This document shows positions 1-5,338 of a DNA stretch of 5,338 nucleotides, piece after piece (position 1 is the first letter of the stretch; each line of letters starts with the position of its first letter). The stretch comes from an uncultured Magnetococcales bacterium (lineage in GTDB: Bacteria; Pseudomonadota; Magnetococcia; Magnetococcales; Magnetaquicoccaceae). Where the stretch lies: positions 1-5,338 of the forward strand of contig CAIWLA010000038.1 of NCBI GenBank assembly GCA_903913345.1, given 5' to 3'. A program made the position numbers and the translations under genes. The notes beneath the pieces were generated by a model, which searched no databases, had not been told where the DNA came from, and saw nothing but the letters and a program-made list of their open reading frames with translations.

Positions 1-135
1 AAGGGTGCTCAAATATCCAAGGATAAAATGACACCACAACAAGCTCAACATAAAAACAAGAAAGATTTAGAATTTGAATTGGGTAGAAGACTAACTGATA
101 AGGATTGGCATACCTATCTTCAAACTGGTAATAAA
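1..135 (+). other. AT-rich foreign-looking segment with open reading frame fragment
   Basis: Only 41 of the first 120 bases are G or C, while everything to the right is strongly GC-rich. On the + strand, frame 1 is open from the first base, with an internal ATG at 28. It gives a hydrophilic, Lys/Gln/Asp-rich peptide with AT-ending codons (AAA, GAT, TTA, GAA) through about residue 45, ending near 'LQTGNKPP'. That looks like real coding sequence from an AT-rich genome. Beyond about base 135 the same frame continues to a stop at 226-228, but there it is only the shadow of the minus-strand gene. I do not recognise the protein. The segment may be the edge of an inserted element or an assembly chimera. 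The exact breakpoint cannot be fixed from the sequence; it lies somewhere around bases 119-148. Confidence 0.5.
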
Positions 136-742
136 CCACCTCGGTGGAGAGCTGATCCATCCAGCCCAGGGGGGCCTGGGTGGCATCCACAAAAAATTCA
201 CGGACCTCTCCGGGACGCAACGGCTTGATCTTGTCGCCCGACAAGCCGCCCGAAATGACCAGGGGGTTGACGGCCCGGCGCGCCAGGAGCGTCGATTTGC
301 TGTCCAGGAAGAGAATATCCAGTCTGGCACTGTCCACCGCTCGGTCACCATGATGGCTCATGCGGACCAGAATGCGGGGCTGATCAAACAGGGTTCTGTC
401 CACCTGTGTCTGATCCACGACGAGGAGGCCGTCATCAAACCCAGGGGTTTTGCCCCGTTCGATGCGGACGCCACTCTTGACCTTGACGTGGGCGGCCACG
501 GTGATTTGCGTCAGTTGGGCCGCCGAGTTACCCCAATCTTTTTGGGGATCGAAGGCCACGGGGGGCGGATCCGGAATGACGCTGGGTACCCACGCGCCCT
601 TGATCTGACTGTCGGCGGCGGCCTGTTCGGCCTCACTGGAGTGGGAGAAGAGTGCCCGATAGCCAAAAAAGAGGAGGAGGATGGCCACCAACGCGCCCCC
701 CCCGATCATCAGTGTCCGTTTGTCTTTCAACGCCTCAATCAT
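1..742 (-). CDS. Single-pass membrane protein with periplasmic beta domain, 3' end broken
   Basis: Unnamed membrane-anchored protein, last gene of the operon. A short charged N-terminus is followed by one hydrophobic segment at about residues 11-30, and then a soluble domain probably facing the periplasm. The pattern at residues 135-208 (a strand ending in 'LDILFLDSKSTLLARRAVNP', then 'LRPGE', then a Pro-Leu-Gly-Trp and a final strand 'VVYYQF') resembles DUF3426/FxLYD-type beta-sandwich domains; this is a remembered likeness, not a search. ATG at 742 overlaps the dcd stop by 8 bases (ATGATTGA) and has GGAG seven bases upstream, so translation is probably coupled. The frame stays open to the window edge. 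However, from about residue 208 (base 121) it enters AT-rich DNA and yields an unlikely hydrophobic tail, so the native C-terminus probably lies near the junction and has been lost or replaced. Confidence 0.7.
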   Translation of the reverse strand, partial: MIEALKDKRTLMIGGGALVAILLLFFGYRALFSHSSEAEQAAADSQIKGAWVPSVIPDPPPVAFDPQKDWGNSAAQLTQITVAAHVKVKSGVRIERGKTPGFDDGLLVVDQTQVDRTLFDQPRILVRMSHHGDRAVDSARLDILFLDSKSTLLARRAVNPLVISGGLSGDKIKPLRPGEVREFFVDATQAPLGWMDQLSTEVVYYQFEDRYANPYQLVFYPIQILNLSCFYVELVVVSFYPWIFEHP

Positions 743-1373
743 CGCTTTTCTCCGAATGGGGATCCATCTGATTGTGCGGCGTGGTCGCGCCGGTAACCGC
801 ATCCCGTACAATGCGACTGGATAGCGGTCCACTTTGACCATGATACTTGGCACCGCGTTTTTCGCCATAGGGTTTGCTGGTGGGGGAGGAGAGTTGCTCA
901 AACGAGATGGCACCGATGCGCATCCCCGGTTTGAGTGCCAGAGGCAGGCGACCCGCATTAAAAAATTCAAAGGTGATGTTGCCATTCCAACCCGGATCGA
1001 CCGAGTGGGCGGTGATATGGACCATCAATCCCACCCGCGCCAGACTGCTCCGACCATCCAGCCAGCCCACGATATGGCTGGCCAGTTTGATCCGTTCCAT
1101 CGTCATGCCGAGGGCAAACTCGCCGGGATGGAGGAAAAAATGGTCCGTCTCGCCGATCACCACCGTTTTCATGATATTTTCCGATACGGAATAGCTGCCC
1201 GTACTGGCCGAGAGATCCAGGAAGGGGATCTGGCAGGGCTGAAAGGTCTGAAAGATATGTCCCAGCCGCACATCGACCGAAAAAGAGCCAAAGGCGTCTT
1301 CATTGGGCATCGGATCAATCTCGATGTCGCCATTGGCCATGTGTTGCAATACATCCCGGTCCGACAATCTCAT
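735..1373 (-). CDS. dcd: dCTP deaminase
   Basis: Deaminates dCTP to dUTP and ammonia in the cytosol, feeding dTMP synthesis. The 212 residues match the E. coli enzyme (193 aa, recalled) nearly end to end: 'MRLSDRD' start, 'SVDVRLG' at 32-38, 'FFLHPGEFALG' at 79-89, 'GWLDGRSSLARVGLMVH' at 103-119, 'DPGWNG' at 126-131. Glu136 in 'FEFFN' fits the catalytic Glu138 of E. coli, and Ser109 and Arg113 fit its Ser111 and Arg115. The segment 'HITAHSVDPGW' resembles the monofunctional E. coli form rather than bifunctional dCTP deaminase/dUTPases, so the product should be dUTP. ATG at 1373 sits in an ATGA overlap with the upstream stop and follows a strong GGGAGGGG site. A polar tail of about 20 residues extends beyond the E. 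coli end, and its last codons overlap the start of the next gene. Confidence 0.95.
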   Translation of the reverse strand: MRLSDRDVLQHMANGDIEIDPMPNEDAFGSFSVDVRLGHIFQTFQPCQIPFLDLSASTGSYSVSENIMKTVVIGETDHFFLHPGEFALGMTMERIKLASHIVGWLDGRSSLARVGLMVHITAHSVDPGWNGNITFEFFNAGRLPLALKPGMRIGAISFEQLSSPTSKPYGEKRGAKYHGQSGPLSSRIVRDAVTGATTPHNQMDPHSEKSDD

Positions 1374-2017
1374 GGTGCCCCTCCCCGTGTGCGCTGTTTC
1401 TGGATGCCCGGAAACAGTTCATTGAAATCCCGAAAGAGATCCTTGTAATGGTCGGGATCCCGGTAGGCTTTTTTGATATAATTTTCGGGCAGTTCCACCA
1501 ATTCTTCCACATCCTGCCAGCCGTTGGCCAGGGGATAGGCATAGTAGGGCCATTGGGTTGGGACATTCTGCACCTGGATGATATGGATGGGCTGATGCAG
1601 ACGCATGGCGGTGTAGACCCGGTGCATCCCATCGTTGATCAGGGGGAGGGTGCGTCCATCGGGTTCCAGGGAGATCTCCACCACGGGGGGGGTGAGGGGG
1701 ATCGGTCCCTCCTCTTCTCCCGTCCTGTCGTCCCGGATCCAGAAGAGCAGGCCGCCCTCCAGGGCAAAAATATTGTGGCCCTTTTCCAGAAACAGCGCGT
1801 GAAAATCGCGCAAGCGGTGATGATCGGACTGCAACACATAATTCTGGGCCGGATACAGGGTGGCGGGATCGACATGGCGCACCAGTTCCAACCGTGCCCG
1901 TTCATAGACCAGGGGTCGGCCAAAGCCCCGCAGGCGGGTCTGCCGAAACCGCGCCAGGAGCGTCTCTTCGGGGATGGTCTCAATCCGGGTAATGTGGGGC
2001 AGGTACGGTTCAGCCAT
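1370..2017 (-). CDS. Conserved-looking hypothetical protein with ParB/sulfiredoxin-like motif
   Basis: I do not recognise this 215-residue protein with certainty. It is soluble, with no signal peptide or membrane segment. The most distinctive stretch is 'LPLINDGMHRVYTAMRL' at residues 124-140. Its D-G-x-H-R-x-x-x-A pattern resembles the nucleotide/phosphate-binding motif of ParB- and sulfiredoxin-like folds. It is followed by an aromatic-rich region (Trp156, Pro157, Tyr158, Tyr159, Tyr161, Trp167) and a charged C-terminus with 'YRDPDHYKDLFRDFNELFPG' at 185-204. Residues 58-95 contain His66, His67, His73 and the strand 'NIFALEGGLLFWI'. ATG at 2017 overlaps the HAD stop by 8 bases (ATGGCTGA), with AAGGAG ten bases upstream. 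The end overlaps dcd by 4 bases. Its place between a HAD hydrolase and dcd suggests a role in nucleotide handling, but no reaction can be assigned. Confidence 0.85.
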   Translation of the reverse strand: MAEPYLPHITRIETIPEETLLARFRQTRLRGFGRPLVYERARLELVRHVDPATLYPAQNYVLQSDHHRLRDFHALFLEKGHNIFALEGGLLFWIRDDRTGEEEGPIPLTPPVVEISLEPDGRTLPLINDGMHRVYTAMRLHQPIHIIQVQNVPTQWPYYAYPLANGWQDVEELVELPENYIKKAYRDPDHYKDLFRDFNELFPGIQKQRTRGGAP

Positions 2018-2705
2018 GATCTGCGCGCTCCTTCAGGAGGGAGTGAAGATGTTCCACCCGCAACTGGCCGATATGGGCCAACGTCCGATCCGGGGGGGGC
2101 GATTGGCCATTCAGGATGTGGACCATATCCGCGCGCTCCTGTTCCGGGCGATGTAGAATCCATACCGTTTTTATCCCCAATTGTCGAGGGGGAGCGATAT
2201 CCATGGCATAGGTATCGCCAATCATGATCGTCTGCCCGGCTGACACCCCCACCTGATCCAACGCCTGTTGATAGATACCCAGGTCCGGTTTGGCACAGCC
2301 CATCTCGAAGGAGAGAAAGCGGGGCCGGGTTTGGATCGCGCCGGGAAAGAGACGGGCAAACCCGGCATGAAAGGGTGCCCAGATGTTGGAGACAAAGCCG
2401 AAGGGTATCTTTTCTTTCTCCAATGTTTCCAGCCATTCGGCAGCCCCCGGCAGGACGAAAGCCTCGTCGCACTGTGCCTGCCACAACTGCCGGGTGACGG
2501 CACGGGTCTCGTCGGGCGGGGTGTTGAATTGGGCCAGCAGGGCATCGGCCAGTCCCTCCGGGTGGGCAAACGGGGTGCGAAAGAGGAGATCGGTCAGGGC
2601 CGGTTTGGCCGTGGCGGGCAGGTGCAACGCCTCGGCCAGTCGTCGCGCCGGGCCACGGGAGGGGCCACCGATCAGGGTGAAGCCGATATCCAGAAAGACA
2701 AACAT
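2010..2705 (-). CDS. HAD-superfamily hydrolase
   Basis: Haloacid dehalogenase-like hydrolase of 231 residues, cytosolic, probably a phosphatase. Motif I is 'FLDIGFTLI' with nucleophile Asp6; motif II is Ser106 in 'FVSN'; motif III is Lys139 in 'CAKPD'; motif IV is 'GDTYAMD' with Asp164 and Asp169. Residues 15-95 form a helical cap of the C1 type. The usual second Asp of motif I (DxD) is Gly8 here; a DxGxT form is seen in many HAD proteins but weakens the prediction of a classical phosphatase. ATG at 2705 lies 5 bases after the synthase stop, inside a run of eight A residues on the coding strand. No good Shine-Dalgarno is visible, so translation probably depends on the upstream gene. Its substrate is unknown; a pyrimidine nucleotide is a guess from the neighbours. 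Confidence 0.9.
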   Translation of the reverse strand: MFVFLDIGFTLIGGPSRGPARRLAEALHLPATAKPALTDLLFRTPFAHPEGLADALLAQFNTPPDETRAVTRQLWQAQCDEAFVLPGAAEWLETLEKEKIPFGFVSNIWAPFHAGFARLFPGAIQTRPRFLSFEMGCAKPDLGIYQQALDQVGVSAGQTIMIGDTYAMDIAPPRQLGIKTVWILHRPEQERADMVHILNGQSPPPDRTLAHIGQLRVEHLHSLLKERADHG

Positions 2706-2710
2706 TTTTT

Positions 2711-4255
2711 TTATGGTCCGTCCCGGTGGTCAGAGGGGGATGGCAGGCGCATGGCGCACCGTGCCATCTCGCGTCCCAGGTAGAGGGCGTGGGCAATGTC
2801 CGACAGGGCGCAGTCCCGTGCCAACATTTTTTCCAACATTTCCGGTTCCCTGGCGCGATACTCCTTGAGCAGTTGCCCCCGGTGGAGGTGTTGGACGACG
2901 ATCTCCTGGGTGGTCTCGTCTGTGGTGACCAAAAACTCGCCGTTGGGGTCCGTGCGCAACGACCGTTTGCCGGTCAATGGGTCCACCCGGTCATCGCTCT
3001 TTTTGGCCTCGGCAATGGCCTGGGCGCGGGCCAGACCGTTGCCCTGCGGGTCGATGCTGATGGAGTGGCTGATGACGGTCAGGGAACCGACCGGCATTGG
3101 CACCCGGTCGGCCACATATTTTTGCACCGCCATCAATCCGTAGCAATTTTTCAGCCAGCCGTCCAGGGCATTGTGGCTGCGAAAGGTGGCGGTCAGGGTC
3201 AACCGGTCGGCCCATTTCCGGAAAAAGAGGGCGACCAGACAGGGATGGCTTCTGGTCTGGGGCAGGGTATCCCGGTTGCTGTCCCACAGGGCGATATAGG
3301 CGCGGCGGGATTCGTGGTCTTCCTGCAAATGGACAATGGCCGTCTCCAGGGTATCGATGATCCTGCCCTCGGCCTGGAAATACCCCCTCAACCGATTGCC
3401 ATAGGTGTAGGATTGTTCGATGGGGGGAGAACCATCGAGCAGGCCGGTCTGATAGGTCCGCAACTCGGCCAGGGAAAAGCCCCTTTTGGCCAGAGCCTCT
3501 GGATCTTCCTCGACGGGTTCCTGGACGATTGTTTTTATATTTTGCAACTCGATCCGTTCTCCCTTGCGCAGGTGGTGCCGGTGGCCGAAGCGGATGAGAC
3601 GAAAGATCAACTCCTGCCAGGCCTCCAGGGGGGTCTGGCGGATGATGGTATGGCCGCCAGGATGCGAGGGATACCATTGGACCGTGGGTTGTGTCAGGGG
3701 TCTCTGGATGCGGGGCAACGTGCAGGGTTTGGGCGGCGGGCAGTGGGCAAAGGTGCGGCGGATGGCCTCTGCCGCGTCGGCCTCCTGGTATTGGCTGAGA
3801 TCCGTGACGGTGAGGGGGCGGGTGGTGAAATCGTGGGGGGTGATTGCGCCATCCAGATGTTTGTCGGTGCCGATAATGCGCATCATGGGGGTGCCCAGAT
3901 AGGTGGTCTCTTCCAGCCCCTGTGCAAAAAAACCGGTCAATTCGGCGCGGGAGCCGGAGAGATCCTGGCCGAGGATGAAAAGATGGGCAATTTGCGGATT
4001 ATAGAGCAGATTATGCAACAATTCCGGCAAGCCGTTGCCGTACAGGGTGCCCAGGACGGCGATGCGGGAGGTGTGGGGGTCGAGATCGATCCCCAAGGTG
4101 GATAATTTCTTGTAAATGGTTTTGGTGGGCGACCACAGCGTGACCACGCCAATATCACCGGCGGGGTTGACGATCTGGAGTTTATCTTGGTAGTATAAAG
4201 GTTCGAACATGTGATCTTGTGGGCGAAAAAGGGGTGATGGGCCAGTGGGGGTCAT
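2711..4255 (-). CDS. Three-domain archaeal-type thymidylate synthase-like protein (MtrA-like + TS + DUF4346-like)
   Basis: Probable C5-methylating enzyme for dUMP or a related pyrimidine nucleotide, using a folate. Of its 514 residues, about 30-135 ('IGVVTLWSPTKTI', 'LFILGQDLSGS') resemble the MtrA-like domain found in some thymidylate synthases. Residues about 205-400 are the synthase core: 'YTYGNRLR' at 283-290, catalytic Cys339 in 'SHPC', and 'FRSHNALDGWLKN' at 358-370. Arg359, Gly366 and Asn370 there fit E. coli Arg166, Gly173 and Asn177. Residues about 435-500 ('DPNGEFLV', 'HALYLGREMA') match DUF4346. The family likeness is to archaeal-type enzymes, not E. coli ThyA. I chose ATG 4255 because AGGA sits five bases upstream. 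ATG 4210 (residue 16) is the alternative and lacks a site; an open frame reaches 4597 but would run through the divergent gene. It is the first gene of the operon. The residue fitting E. coli Asp169 is Asn362, and Tyr209 becomes Ile399, so the substrate may differ. Confidence 0.85.
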   Translation of the reverse strand: MTPTGPSPLFRPQDHMFEPLYYQDKLQIVNPAGDIGVVTLWSPTKTIYKKLSTLGIDLDPHTSRIAVLGTLYGNGLPELLHNLLYNPQIAHLFILGQDLSGSRAELTGFFAQGLEETTYLGTPMMRIIGTDKHLDGAITPHDFTTRPLTVTDLSQYQEADAAEAIRRTFAHCPPPKPCTLPRIQRPLTQPTVQWYPSHPGGHTIIRQTPLEAWQELIFRLIRFGHRHHLRKGERIELQNIKTIVQEPVEEDPEALAKRGFSLAELRTYQTGLLDGSPPIEQSYTYGNRLRGYFQAEGRIIDTLETAIVHLQEDHESRRAYIALWDSNRDTLPQTRSHPCLVALFFRKWADRLTLTATFRSHNALDGWLKNCYGLMAVQKYVADRVPMPVGSLTVISHSISIDPQGNGLARAQAIAEAKKSDDRVDPLTGKRSLRTDPNGEFLVTTDETTQEIVVQHLHRGQLLKEYRAREPEMLEKMLARDCALSDIAHALYLGREMARCAMRLPSPSDHRDGP

Positions 4256-4260
4256 TATGG

Positions 4261-4264
4261 TCCT
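4261..4264 (-). promoter_or_regulatory. Ribosome binding site of the synthase-like gene
   Basis: AGGA on the minus strand, five bases before ATG 4255. It is the reason for choosing this start over ATG 4210, whose upstream bases (GCCCACAAGATCAC) contain no purine-rich site at the proper distance. Confidence 0.5.
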
Positions 4265-4330
4265 GTTTTGCGTGGGCGGAAAGGAAAACCGGACGATGCC
4301 CCCCATTGACCCGACAGTCCACCATTTTTG

Positions 4331-4360
4331 TTGCCATTCGTGCGGGAATTCGGGTAGAGT
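4331..4360 (+). promoter_or_regulatory. Putative sigma70 promoter of the DUF1640-like gene
   Basis: TTGCCA at 4331-4336 (5 of 6 to TTGACA) and TAGAGT at 4355-4360 (4 of 6 to TATAAT), spaced by 18 bases. This would start transcription near 4367, giving a leader of about 27 bases. Inferred from sequence only. Confidence 0.4.
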
Positions 4361-4380
4361 GATCCCATTCAGGCACCCCA

Positions 4381-4386
4381 AGAGGA
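4381..4386 (+). promoter_or_regulatory. Ribosome binding site of the DUF1640-like gene
   Basis: AGAGGA seven bases before ATG 4394, a good Shine-Dalgarno distance. It supports that start codon. Confidence 0.6.
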
Positions 4387-4393
4387 TTCGTCC

Positions 4394-4819
4394 ATGTATG
4401 CGACCCCTTTTGACACCTTCCAGTTTATCCGCCGCCTGAGGGATGCGGGCATCCCGGAAAATCAGGCCGAGGCCATCTCCGAAGCCATCAAGGAGATCCG
4501 GGTCACCCAGTTTGAGGGGCTGGTGACCAAACGGGACTTGAAGGATCTGGAAGGGCAACTCGCCACCAAGGCCGATGTGACCCGAATGGATATGCACGTC
4601 CTGGAATTGAAGCGGGATATCAAGGATCTGGAATACCGGATGACCATCCGTCTGGGCCTGATGCTGGTGGCCGTGTCCGGGATGCTCTTTACCGCCTTGC
4701 GGTATTTTCCGCCCACACAGCCCATTGTCATCTCCAGTCAGTCACTGCCCGCCATCGAACAAAACCTGGGCAGGAGACCCGCGGGGGAACCGCCCACCAC
4801 GCCACACCCCGCGCCGTGA
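4394..4819 (+). CDS. DUF1640-like coiled-coil membrane protein
   Basis: Small protein (141 residues) of unknown function, resembling the DUF1640 (CCDC90-like) family. The N-terminus 'FDTFQFIRRLRDAGIPENQA' at 6-25 is the typical head of that family: an aromatic D-T-x-x-F helix, then a Gly turn and a Glu/Gln-Ala helix. Residues about 44-82 form a charged coiled coil with the repeated pattern 'LKDLEGQLATKADV', 'ELKRDIKDLEYR'. A single hydrophobic segment follows at about 84-104 (LGLMLVAVSGMLFTAL). Most family members end soon after it. Here a Pro/Ser-rich tail of about 37 residues follows. The protein is probably anchored in the inner membrane with the coiled coil in the cytosol, but orientation is inferred. 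The gene is divergent from the nucleotide operon, with its own promoter-like and ribosome-binding sequences, and no partner is evident. Confidence 0.85.
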   Translation: MYATPFDTFQFIRRLRDAGIPENQAEAISEAIKEIRVTQFEGLVTKRDLKDLEGQLATKADVTRMDMHVLELKRDIKDLEYRMTIRLGLMLVAVSGMLFTALRYFPPTQPIVISSQSLPAIEQNLGRRPAGEPPTTPHPAP

Positions 4820-4846
4820 TGATTGATTGACACAACATCAGTCGGT

Positions 4847-5158
4847 TCACTCTGGCTCACGCCGGTAGAGAGAGATCCCCACCCGTTTGATATGTTCCAG
4901 CAGGGGGGCATAACGAATCCCGTCATACGCCTTGACATCAAATCGGTAGGGCAGAGGCAGCGACTCCAGTGTCTCGGCAACGGCCTCCGCCTGCAGTTCA
5001 TCCGCCACCCCCACCAAAGCCAGATCAATATCCGACTCTGGACGATGGGAACCCCTGGCACGTGACCCAAACAGCACAACCTCACGAATGGCCGCAACAG
5101 GCCGAAACACCGCGCATATCTGGTCCAGTTCCCGGTCAGTCAACCCCGTGCTGCTCAT
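4847..5158 (-). CDS. MNT-type minimal nucleotidyltransferase (MntA-like antitoxin)
   Basis: Minimal nucleotidyltransferase of 103 residues with the complete active-site pattern GSX10DXD: Gly31-Ser32, then Asp43 and Asp45 in 'SDIDLAL'. The third carboxylate is probably Asp74 in 'YRFDVKAY'. In characterised MntA/HepT pairs the nucleotidyltransferase transfers AMP units from ATP to a Tyr of the HEPN toxin and so neutralises it. All the metal-binding acidic residues needed for this are present. ATG at 5158 lies in an ATGA overlap with the stop of the HEPN gene, so the two are made together. The gene converges on the DUF1640-like gene; only 27 bases separate the two stop codons and no clear terminator hairpin with a T-tract is visible there. 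Alternatives: a housekeeping-type HI0073-like nucleotidyltransferase of unknown target. Confidence 0.9.
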   Translation of the reverse strand: MSSTGLTDRELDQICAVFRPVAAIREVVLFGSRARGSHRPESDIDLALVGVADELQAEAVAETLESLPLPYRFDVKAYDGIRYAPLLEHIKRVGISLYRREPE

Positions 5159-5338
5159 TCTTTGACCATCTGACTCAGGAAAAAGGTGTGCAGACGGTCA
5201 AAAGCCGCAAAATAACATCCCGTGACCACCTGCAAAACGTCATCAAAGGTTTTGCTGTTGTATGTATGGGCCAGAAGATTGCGGTGCAGCATCATCTCTA
5301 CCCAGACCTGGCCATCCTCCAGCACCTGCGCCTGAAAG
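5155..5338 (-). CDS. HEPN-domain protein, HI0074/HepT-like toxin, 5' end outside the window
   Basis: The last 60 residues of a HEPN-domain protein, cut by the right edge. The visible part begins 'FQAQVLEDGQVWVEMM' and contains 'HRNLLAHTY', which is RX4HXY (Arg19, His24, Tyr26 in the fragment). That motif is the RNase active site of HEPN toxins, and its Tyr is the residue modified by MntA-type antitoxins. The surroundings (D-G-x-x-W-x-x-M, then 'HRNLLAHTY', then an aromatic helix 'CYFAAFDRLHTFF') resemble the nucleotidyltransferase substrate-binding family of H. influenzae HI0074 more than DUF86 HepT. The stop overlaps the nucleotidyltransferase start by 4 bases, with the HEPN gene first, as in known pairs. 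Confidence 0.88.
   Translation of the reverse strand, partial: FQAQVLEDGQVWVEMMLHRNLLAHTYNSKTFDDVLQVVTGCYFAAFDRLHTFFLSQMVKE

Larger units (their letters stand above)
4256..4393. other. Divergent intergenic region
   Basis: These 138 bases separate the leftward nucleotide operon from the rightward DUF1640-like gene and must hold promoters for both. A rightward sigma70-like promoter is visible and listed separately. For the leftward operon I see no convincing -35/-10 pair. I see no riboswitch, strong inverted repeat or small reading frame beyond the two gene starts; the only perfect short palindrome is a GAATTC at about 4347-4352. Confidence 0.6.

Noticed and set aside
136..147. Inverted repeat CCACC-TC-GGTGG near the composition break, as an element terminus
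   Set aside because: Only 5 base pairs, with no visible second copy or target duplication in this window.
165..180. Inverted repeat CCCAGG-GGGG-CCTGGG as a terminator or element end
   Set aside because: It lies within the membrane protein reading frame, has no T-tract, and a stem of 6 G/C-rich bases is expected by chance here.
834..1448. A 204-residue open reading frame on the + strand
   Set aside because: Antisense to dcd, which is certain from its motifs.
1448..2227. A 259-residue open reading frame on the + strand
   Set aside because: Antisense to the unassigned protein gene and the HAD gene, no ribosome binding site, and no recognisable motif.
2726..4105. A 459-residue open reading frame on the + strand
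   Set aside because: It lies entirely antisense to the synthase-like gene, whose catalytic and family motifs are clear. Its product is Gly/Gln-rich without any recognisable domain, as expected for a shadow in GC-rich DNA.
4256..4597. Extension of the synthase-like gene to an ATG at 4597
   Set aside because: It would run through the divergent gene and its promoter region, and the added residues show no family likeness. ATG 4255 has a ribosome binding site.
4750..4850. Terminator between the convergent genes
   Set aside because: GC-rich pairing (GCGGGG with CCCCGC) exists inside the end of the DUF1640-like gene, but no T-tract follows, so no intrinsic terminator can be supported.

Overview
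The window is GC-rich, densely packed bacterial DNA, apart from its first ~120-135 bases, which are clearly AT-rich. Overlapping start and stop codons, Shine-Dalgarno-like sites, an E. coli-like dCTP deaminase and a DUF1640-type coiled-coil protein suggest a proteobacterium. I cannot name the genus; a Magnetococcales-like source is only a guess from gene style.

Layout. (1) Bases 1 to ~130 are an AT-rich stretch (41 G+C in the first 120 bases) that reads like part of a foreign gene on the + strand. It interrupts the 3' end of the last gene of the operon. (2) Bases ~125-4255, on the - strand, form a tight five-gene operon. In transcription order it holds a three-part thymidylate-synthase-like protein (MtrA-like N-terminus, synthase core, DUF4346-like C-terminus), a HAD-family hydrolase, an unassigned protein with a ParB/sulfiredoxin-like motif, dCTP deaminase (dcd), and a single-pass membrane protein. 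Junctions are a 5-base gap followed by overlaps of 8, 4 and 8 bases. (3) Bases 4256-4393 are a divergent intergenic region with a plausible sigma70 promoter facing right. (4) Bases 4394-4819 (+) encode a small DUF1640-like coiled-coil membrane protein. (5) Bases 4847-5338 (-) hold a HEPN/MNT pair. The HEPN protein is cut by the right edge, and a minimal nucleotidyltransferase overlaps it by 4 bases. This pair converges on the DUF1640-like gene.

How it may work. Dcd makes dUTP from dCTP and thymidylate synthases methylate dUMP, so the operon looks like a pyrimidine deoxynucleotide unit. No dUTPase is visible. The HAD hydrolase and the unassigned protein are the interesting unknowns: they could act on pyrimidine nucleotides, but that is inference. 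The HEPN/MNT pair has the complete motifs of the oligo-AMPylating toxin-antitoxin type (RX4HXY and GSX10DXD) and is probably an independent module.
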